Positions 6,609-11,339 of a stretch of 11,339 bases of DNA are shown one piece after another (position 1 is the first letter of the stretch; each line of letters opens with the position of its first letter). The translations under genes were made by a program, and so were the position numbers. Location: the NCBI GenBank assembly GCA_034440595.1, contig JAWXCH010000077.1:1-11339 (forward strand), read 5' to 3'. The notes beneath the pieces are model-generated. The model was not told the DNA's origin. It searched no databases and saw nothing but the letters and a program-made list of their open reading frames with translations. The DNA comes from JAWXCH01 sp034440595. GTDB lineage: Bacteria; Planctomycetota; Planctomycetia; Pirellulales; JALHPA01.

Positions 6609-7109
6609 TTAGCGAACGGCTGGCACCGGTGGCGAAGCAATGCCCGGCGACGTTGTTCCCTTCAAAATTTTTGCCAGCGGGATTTCATAATACGCCGCAC
6701 CGGCTGACTGGAACTTTCCGTCGACCCGTTGTGTCAAGACGCGAAGAATGGCCTGCTCGGCCTGATCCTTGCGAACCTGCATCGTGCCCGCTCGCTTGCC
6801 GTCGGCGGTTGGCTTCAAAGCGAATTTGCCTTTGACCTCGTATGTCTTACCGCTCTGGCTGGAGCTTTGCTTGTCGAACACGGCCAGCGAGATCGAATGG
6901 ATTGGCTTCAGGCGTCCTTCGTCGGCGAGCGTGAACGTGACGTCGTACATGTCGTTACCGGCGTCTTCGACCGCCACGTCATACTTCAGCCCCCATTCGT
7001 CTTTCGACGGGCCAAGAGCAAAGTAGACCGCCCAGGCCTGTTGGGCTAACAGCGCGATCGCCGCGACAACAAACAGACCGAGCGCCACACGTGAGAATCG
7101 ATTGCTCAT
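6609..7109 (-). CDS. Small secreted protein of unknown function
   Basis: 166 residues from ATG 7109, with TAAGGG about 10 nt upstream as ribosome binding site. Residues 8-27 are a hydrophobic signal sequence ending QAWA, with cleavage probably before VYFALGPS. The mature part is soluble and beta-rich by appearance (KYDVAVEDAGNDMYDVTFTLADEG, then KTYEVKGKFALKP) and ends in Pro/Ala-rich SPPVPAVR. No Cys, transmembrane segment or catalytic motif is visible after the signal. I do not recognise a family. The alternation of polar strands could fit an immunoglobulin-like or lipocalin-like fold, but that is a guess. It is the first of the four minus-strand exported genes and has its own strong terminator, so it is probably monocistronic. 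No clear promoter was found. Confidence 0.82.
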   Translation of the reverse strand: MSNRFSRVALGLFVVAAIALLAQQAWAVYFALGPSKDEWGLKYDVAVEDAGNDMYDVTFTLADEGRLKPIHSISLAVFDKQSSSQSGKTYEVKGKFALKPTADGKRAGTMQVRKDQAEQAILRVLTQRVDGKFQSAGAAYYEIPLAKILKGTTSPGIASPPVPAVR

Positions 7110-7406
7110 AGCACATACACCCTTAGAGAAAGCGGGCGGGCCGTAGCCGATCCGAACGTCGGCAGCTCAGCCCTGGTCCCAATTAGGGGCATATTCAAGC
7201 GATGTGGGCGGTTTTGGGCAAGAGCAGTTTGAAAACACACTCCCTGCTACCCAACTCCGCTCACTATCCCCGTTTGCCATTCACGGTATCGCGTACTTCT
7301 CGTAGTAAATGAACAGAGATTCAGACCAATTTGCAGGAATCGCTCCCAGGTGATGGCAGAATGGTGGAGAGCGCTGAAACGGGCAAGTAGCGGCAGCTTC
7401 CCTCGC

Positions 7407-7434
7407 TTGACGCCCTTGATCGCCAAGCTATTAT
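7407..7434 (+). promoter_or_regulatory. Sigma70-like promoter of the His-rich protein gene
   Basis: TTGACG (7407-7412), 16-nt spacer, TATTAT (7429-7434); each hexamer matches 5 of 6 consensus bases. Transcription would start near 7441, giving a leader of about 44 nt before the ATG at 7485. This is the best consensus promoter in the window. Confidence 0.6.
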
Positions 7435-7446
7435 TATGCAGGCAAG

Positions 7447-7459
7447 AATCGGCCCGATT
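7447..7459. promoter_or_regulatory. Palindrome in the leader of the His-rich protein gene (possible operator)
   Basis: AATCGG-c-CCGATT, a perfect 6-bp inverted repeat around one base, lies between the predicted transcription start and the ribosome binding site. A metal-responsive repressor could bind here, given the product, but it does not resemble the classical Zur or Fur boxes. Confidence 0.3.
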
Positions 7460-7484
7460 ATCCTAGATAAATAACGAGGTAATT

Positions 7485-7835
7485 ATGGCTAGCTGCGCGA
7501 AAGTTGACGGGCACCCGCATCAGCATGGTCCGGGCTGTGGTCATCTCGCGGTTGAACATGATGGTCATACTGACTATCTGCATGACGGACATCTGCACCA
7601 CCCGCATGTCGATCACGTGGATGAATGTGTGCTGCAAGTCACGACGACCAATCCTGACGACTGCACGCCGACTCACCAATGCAACGGCCACAGCGCCACT
7701 CACGTGCATGGGCCCGACTGCGGTCACCCAGAAGTAGTGCATGCTGACCATGTTGACTACCTGGTGGATGGTCATCTTCACCATCCGCATGGGGAACATT
7801 GCGATAATCATGGACCACTCAAGACGACCGCTTAG
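7485..7835 (+). CDS. His/Cys-rich two-repeat metal-binding protein
   Basis: 116 residues from ATG 7485, with CGAGGTAATT just upstream (AGG about 8 nt from ATG). 25 residues are His and 7 are Cys. Two units of about 34 residues, 14-47 and 75-108 (offset 61), share HGPxCGH, xVxHxxHxDYLxDGHLHHPH and a closing H/C-D cluster. The linker has a further Cys pair (DDCTPTHQC). There is no signal peptide, so it is probably cytoplasmic. Proteins of this pattern occur, to my memory, in several bacterial phyla, sometimes near zinc transporters; no transporter is present here. Likely role: buffering or chaperoning Zn or another soft/borderline metal (inference). It has its own sigma70-like promoter. Its last 17 bp overlap the end of the convergent phosphoesterase gene. 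Confidence 0.88.
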   Translation: MASCAKVDGHPHQHGPGCGHLAVEHDGHTDYLHDGHLHHPHVDHVDECVLQVTTTNPDDCTPTHQCNGHSATHVHGPDCGHPEVVHADHVDYLVDGHLHHPHGEHCDNHGPLKTTA

Positions 7836-9828
7836 GACGTCGCATCGCGAGCAGTCCAACACCCGCCAGGCCCAGCAATAGATAGGTGGCTGGCTCTGGA
7901 ACGGGCGTGACAGGGGGAGGCGTGCCCTGCTCCCAGGCGCTGAGTACCGCATTCAGATCGTCCTGGCCCACGAAGCCATTGCCATCGGAATCAGCTAGGG
8001 GATTGCCCGGCGGAACTTCTTGTCCCCAATTGTTGAGAATAAGATTGAGATCGTCCTGACCCACAAAGCCGTCGTTGTTGAGGTCGCCAGCCAGCGGCAC
8101 CGGCTCAGGCAGGACCACCTCAAGCCGCGGGCGCAGGTTGAGTGTACCGTATTCGCTACTGCGAAAGTCGACGCCATCAGTACCATTGAGAATCGGTGCA
8201 ATCAGCCAGCCGTAGTTGGTGGCAGAGCCATCGATATAGGCTTGCACCAGCGAGGTAACATCGATTTCGATCGTACCACTGGAGACGTTGGTGAACGTCG
8301 GAAGGATCGCCGGGCCGGCCTCAGTGCTATCAGTTTGTACGCCATCCACCATGCTGTTCCAGGTACTGGCTTCCGACCAATCAACTAGCATTTGGTGGAT
8401 CCGAAATCCATTGCCCGCGTCAAAAGCCTCCAGCATCAGCTTGGCGCTGTCGATGTCGGTACCTGGCGCGATCTGCCCTGAGCCAAGTCCGACAATGTCA
8501 TCGAAGCGAATCAGAGTTTGGTTGGGCTTGGCCCCAGGTGAGCCATCGTCTGCATCCACGTTTAAAAAGTCGAGCGTGCCAAAACTCATTCCTCGCGCGT
8601 CGCCACTGCTCGATTGGCCGGCGCTGGTACCTGTTTCGTTGCTGCTGATAAACGTGTCTTGCGTGCCGCTGTATCCATTTAAGCCGTTTTGAAATAAGAA
8701 ATCTGGCCCCGGTGGTGGTTCAATTTCCAAAGGCACAAGACGATTGGCAAAATCCAACGGTATGCTAAATCGGCTATTGGCGTCGATCTGAAACGTCCCT
8801 TGCGTAATGTCTGGCAGCCCGGCGGGCATGTCATAGGGGACTTGCTCTGCGCGTTGGAATCGCGACAACCCCGCACCGACGGTGTTGGTCGCGCCGGTTT
8901 TTGGCGACATGGTAGTCATGTGAATTTGACCACCCGCCTCGTCGAAGGTATACATCCGCAAGTAACCATCACCTCCATTTGGATAGCCCTGATAGTCGGT
9001 GAGGAACTGGTAGACTGGCCGTCCAGAGTCGTTGTTGTTGACGGCCATTTCGTATCGTTCACCATCGTCGCCATCCACACCGCGATGAAAGTGGCCATTG
9101 ACGGTCATAAATATCTGATCATTGTAATTGACCAGATTGTTCCAGATGGCTTGCCCCGTATTGGTACGGCCATCTATGTCTGTGAAATCATCAATGATGT
9201 ATTCGTGCGTGGTAAGAATGGTGGGGAGCGTTGGGTTCGCATCAAGAATCGATTGCGCCCATTGGAAGGCATTATTGCCGCCAATCCCTGTCTCCGGTTG
9301 CCATTCCAAAGCGAGGTGCAAGTACTCTCTGCCATTTGCGGTGAAGTACTGGTAGTGGCTTTGCTGGTTGGGGCTGGAGCCGCCGTACCAACTGCGGTCG
9401 GCGTAGCGCGATGCGCCAAAGTAATTGACATAGTTCGTGGCACCGCTGTTCTTGCTGCCGGTCGACGCGTAGTCGTGGTTGCCCGGCACCGCCGAGTAGG
9501 GGAGTTGCGGGACAGTATCGAGGATGTCCATCGCCTGATCGGCGCGGGTCCACTCGGCGGCCACGGAACCATTCTGCACGATGTCACCAAGGTGCGAAAC
9601 GAACTGGATGTTTTGCGAAACTCGGTTATCGACGATCCACTGTGTCTGTTGCGTAAATTGCGCGAACCGGGTTCCGCCCGAATTCTCCGAATAGTACTGG
9701 GTGTCGGGTAGAACGACGAAGTTCCAGGGGTCTTGTGCGTGGGCCGAATGGCACACTGCAAATAGCAGTAGCACGGTCGCCACTACGAAACGAACAGCAC
9801 TGACGACAAGCGGGGTTACGGTCGACAC
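7819..9828 (-). CDS. Secreted calcineurin-like metallophosphoesterase with DNRLRE-like, dockerin-like and PEP-CTERM regions
   Basis: 669 residues from GTG 9828, chosen because GGGAGGG lies 5 nt upstream and a signal peptide follows (residues 10-31, SAHA|QD). The phosphoesterase domain, ~34-270, has metal-site motifs PDTQ (41-44), GDIVQNG (81-87), GNHD (116-119), TTHEY (206-210) and GHFH (245-248). Q44 replaces the usual His of D-x-H, and Q85 the usual second Asp of GDxxD. Residues ~384-573 resemble a DNRLRE domain (YGWLIAP, DFRSSEYG, LRPRLEVVLPE), common in large extracellular proteins. Dockerin-like loops (GDLNNDGFVGQDDLN, DSDGNGFVGQDDLN) span 581-632; PEP-CTERM (VPEP, hydrophobic segment, RRPKR) is 643-669. 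Likely role: a surface phosphomonoesterase or phosphodiesterase; substrate unknown. The 3' end overlaps the His-rich gene by 17 bp. Confidence 0.93.
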   Translation of the reverse strand: MSTVTPLVVSAVRFVVATVLLLFAVCHSAHAQDPWNFVVLPDTQYYSENSGGTRFAQFTQQTQWIVDNRVSQNIQFVSHLGDIVQNGSVAAEWTRADQAMDILDTVPQLPYSAVPGNHDYASTGSKNSGATNYVNYFGASRYADRSWYGGSSPNQQSHYQYFTANGREYLHLALEWQPETGIGGNNAFQWAQSILDANPTLPTILTTHEYIIDDFTDIDGRTNTGQAIWNNLVNYNDQIFMTVNGHFHRGVDGDDGERYEMAVNNNDSGRPVYQFLTDYQGYPNGGDGYLRMYTFDEAGGQIHMTTMSPKTGATNTVGAGLSRFQRAEQVPYDMPAGLPDITQGTFQIDANSRFSIPLDFANRLVPLEIEPPPGPDFLFQNGLNGYSGTQDTFISSNETGTSAGQSSSGDARGMSFGTLDFLNVDADDGSPGAKPNQTLIRFDDIVGLGSGQIAPGTDIDSAKLMLEAFDAGNGFRIHQMLVDWSEASTWNSMVDGVQTDSTEAGPAILPTFTNVSSGTIEIDVTSLVQAYIDGSATNYGWLIAPILNGTDGVDFRSSEYGTLNLRPRLEVVLPEPVPLAGDLNNDGFVGQDDLNLILNNWGQEVPPGNPLADSDGNGFVGQDDLNAVLSAWEQGTPPPVTPVPEPATYLLLGLAGVGLLAMRRPKRSS
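7837..8088 (-). repeat. Dockerin-like plus PEP-CTERM cassette, copy 2 (inverted relative to 2120-2371)
   Basis: Second copy of the 84-codon C-terminal module, about 80% identical in protein to copy 1. It ends at the 3' end of the phosphoesterase gene. The two genes share nothing upstream of the module apart from general secretion features, which points to module shuffling. Confidence 0.8.
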
Positions 9829-9987
9829 GACATCCCTCCCTAGAACACTCCCAAGCGGACACCCCTCCCATTGTTAGGATTGTATGAAGATTTGAGAAAT
9901 TGCACCAGATTTTTGGGCCAGATATCGGACAAAGCTCTTTTGTGAATTGCCAGTGGGCAAGTGGCAGAAAGGGGGCTTGGCATGCGA

Positions 9988-10557
9988 TCAGCTTTCAGAA
10001 GTCGAACTCCCACGTGCTAAAACTTCTGGCAAATCATTTGCGCTTCCCGTCGTCGTCAGATTAGACCAAGAAGGTGGAAAACGTGAGCTGTGGTAGCCGC
10101 TTTGGTCGCCGAACTTCTCGATACTCGTCATCCGAAAAACTGCTGTTTCGTCATTCGTTTGCAGTTCGATCTGCTCCACGACCACTGCCTCCACCGGCAA
10201 CCCACAAACCTCCATCGCCTGAATCAAGCCACCCTCAATGGTAAACCGGTGGCCGACATGTTCATCTCCAAGAATAACCCCGTTTCGGTCGCGCACCACT
10301 TGATGCACCTGCACCAGGATGCGCCCGGCACCCTCAGTATGAAAAGCAATCGGCTCGACGTGCGGGTCAATCTCGGACCACTGCTCCGTCCAGTAAGCGC
10401 GGATATTATCATGGCCACGAACAACGCCTCCCTTGAATGCGCGCGGCCAGGTCACGTCAGAGGCCATCGTAGCCAAGGCGGCGTCGATGTCCCGTCTGTT
10501 AAAGGCGGTGTACGCAGCGCGGAGTAGTTCAACTTCTGGCGACGATTGATCTGGCAT
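9988..10557 (-). CDS. SnoaL/NTF2-like protein with C-terminal extension
   Basis: 189 residues from ATG 10557. No good ribosome binding site precedes it, but the start matches the expected N-terminus (SSPEVELLRAAYTAFNRRD). Residues 7-117 form a SnoaL-like (NTF2-fold) domain: AAYTAFNRRDIDAALATMASDVTW, RGHDNIRAYWTEQW, a His-containing beta-strand (VQVHQVVRD) and RFTIEGGLIQAMEV. This cone-shaped fold is used in isomerases, hydrolases and small-ligand binders; the substrate cannot be told. No signal peptide, so cytoplasmic. Residues ~118-189 are atypical: Ser/Thr-rich and unlike the usual short tail of this family, suggesting loss of the original stop and readthrough into non-coding DNA. It lies 43 bp after the upstream PEP-CTERM gene on the same strand, with no terminator between, so cotranscription is possible. 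Confidence 0.85.
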   Translation of the reverse strand: MPDQSSPEVELLRAAYTAFNRRDIDAALATMASDVTWPRAFKGGVVRGHDNIRAYWTEQWSEIDPHVEPIAFHTEGAGRILVQVHQVVRDRNGVILGDEHVGHRFTIEGGLIQAMEVCGLPVEAVVVEQIELQTNDETAVFRMTSIEKFGDQSGYHSSRFPPSWSNLTTTGSANDLPEVLARGSSTSES

Positions 10558-10600
10558 GATGAATACCGAGGTAGAGGTGTCGAACTACGCTGCCATCACA

Positions 10601-11339
10601 CTAGATAGGCAGTCGGCTGGGGGGCGAGGTGCTTCGACGTCGCGCGGCCAAACCAATTCCACCAAGCAACGCAACCGTTGCCAGCACCAGCGTTGATGGT
10701 TCGGGTACGGTGAACGGGCTAAAATTATTGAAGGCTAGGCCGATGCCGGTCGTCTTGCTGCCGGTGAAGGTGAGGCGCACCTTGTCGACGCCGGCAGGGA
10801 GGCCGCTGAAGCCGAACGTCCATGCGCGGGCGTCAAACGCCAGGTTATCGCCGAGTGGTGACGTTTGTGTTGCCAGGACACTGCCGCTTGCATCCAGAAC
10901 GTCCACGACCCACTGCTCCGTGAAGGACGGATTGCCATCGATGTCCCAGATTTCGCCCGAGAGTCCGGTGATCGTTTGCAAAGTGTTGTAATCGACGATG
11001 AATGGCGGAGGTGCCGGGCCGGGCTGGCTTTGACGAAGAAACCAGTCGCCGAGTTGCAGAGCGTCGAGCGGATCGGGGGCGTCGCTTACGCCAAGGTAGC
11101 CGGTGAAGGCGTTGTTGCCGTCGGGGCCGGTTCGCTCAAACACGGGAAAAGTGTCGATGCCGGGGTCGAACGAGTTGCTGAGATTGTTGTCGAAGTAGAA
11201 GCCAACGGTGCCGCCGCCAGAGAGAGCGTAAGGCGTGGTCAGGAAGCTGTCGTCGACAGGTATCCCAGCGCCGGGCGTAGTTTCAAACGTGATGAGCTGG
11301 GCGGACGCAAACGCAGGCGCAATCGCAAGAAAAGTGACC
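10601..11339 (-). CDS. PEP-CTERM secreted protein, N-terminus cut by window edge
   Basis: Partial: the frame runs open to the right edge, so the GTG at 11143 is internal. The edge sequence reads VTFLAIAPAFASAQLITFET, the end of a signal peptide with likely cleavage after ASA, so only a few residues are missing. The mature part (~230 residues) begins with beta-rich YALSGGGTVGFYFDNN, then a domain with DYNTLQTITGLSGEIWDIDG, WVVDVLDASGSVLATQTSP and LPAGVDKVRLTFTGSK, which looks like a jelly-roll or carbohydrate-binding type beta-sandwich (inference). The tail is VPEPSTLVLATVALLGGIGLAARRR plus ten residues, a standard PEP-CTERM signal. Unlike the other two PEP-CTERM proteins here, it lacks the dockerin-like block. 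Function unknown; presumably cell-surface. Confidence 0.88.
   Translation of the reverse strand, partial: VTFLAIAPAFASAQLITFETTPGAGIPVDDSFLTTPYALSGGGTVGFYFDNNLSNSFDPGIDTFPVFERTGPDGNNAFTGYLGVSDAPDPLDALQLGDWFLRQSQPGPAPPPFIVDYNTLQTITGLSGEIWDIDGNPSFTEQWVVDVLDASGSVLATQTSPLGDNLAFDARAWTFGFSGLPAGVDKVRLTFTGSKTTGIGLAFNNFSPFTVPEPSTLVLATVALLGGIGLAARRRSTSPPSRLPI

Larger units (their letters stand above)
7110..7484. other. Divergent intergenic region
   Basis: 375 bp between the divergent starts of the 6609-7109 and 7485-7835 genes. It contains the plus-strand promoter at 7407-7434 and a small palindrome at 7447-7459. No convincing minus-strand promoter, RNA gene or repeat was seen in 7135-7400. Confidence 0.6.

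Noticed and set aside
7485..7835. Repeated CAT/CAC-rich DNA as a CRISPR or microsatellite
   Set aside because: The periodicity comes from His codons in two protein repeats; there are no regular spacers or identical direct repeats.
8800..9711. 303-codon plus-strand open frame opposite the phosphoesterase
   Set aside because: The minus frame carries all metallophosphoesterase motifs; the plus frame is its antisense shadow.
9879..9884. TACAAT on the minus strand as -10 of the phosphoesterase gene
   Set aside because: Well placed (leader about 43 nt) and a good hexamer, but no recognisable -35 at 16-18 nt; too weak to call.
9949..9968. TTGCC/GGCAA hairpin as terminator of the SnoaL-like gene
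   Set aside because: Short stem without a following T-run.

Overview
The window looks like chromosomal DNA of a planctomycete, probably of the Pirellulales type. The basis is three genes ending in PEP-CTERM sorting signals (VPEP, a hydrophobic segment, an Arg cluster). Two of these carry the same dockerin-like block just before the signal. The window also holds HAF-type and autotransporter-type beta-strand repeats, CARDB-domain secreted proteins, and a short 'NPKRQR' repeat peptide of a kind I remember from planctomycete intergenic DNA. Taxonomy is inferred from protein style only; no rRNA or marker gene is present.

Layout. (1) 2-2410, plus strand: the 3' part of a very large secreted PEP-CTERM protein whose 5' end lies outside the window. 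(2) 2380-2624: a short scar. Its left end is a ~45-bp relic of a serpin gene that supplies the last codons and stop of the PEP-CTERM gene in antisense, followed by a repeat fragment. (3) 2625-7109, minus strand: four exported proteins, apparently monocistronic, with a clear rho-independent terminator after three of them. In transcription order they are a small unknown secreted protein (6609-7109), a lipoprotein serpin (5156-6439), and two CARDB proteins (3520-4944 and 2625-3359). The CARDB genes are a tandem duplication that includes the promoter region. (4) 7110-7484: a divergent intergenic region with a good sigma70-like promoter facing right. (5) 7485-7835, plus strand: a His/Cys-rich two-repeat metal-binding protein. 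Its end overlaps, tail to tail, the end of (6) 7819-9828, minus strand: a secreted calcineurin-like phosphoesterase with a DNRLRE-like region, dockerin-like block and PEP-CTERM. (7) 9988-10557, minus strand: a SnoaL/NTF2-like protein with an unusual C-terminal extension. (8) 10601-11339, minus strand: a PEP-CTERM protein cut at the right edge within its signal peptide.

How it fits together. Seven of nine genes encode exported proteins, so the region is best read as a cell-surface/secretome neighbourhood and not as one pathway. The serpin could protect surface proteins from proteases, and the CARDB proteins are probably adhesive or structural, but no direct functional link is demonstrated. I found no CRISPR array, tRNA, rRNA, transposase or defence system. 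The strongest unexpected signal is the serpin relic fused to the PEP-CTERM gene. Next are the duplicated CARDB genes with conserved promoter blocks, and the nearly identical C-terminal cassettes in inverted orientation.
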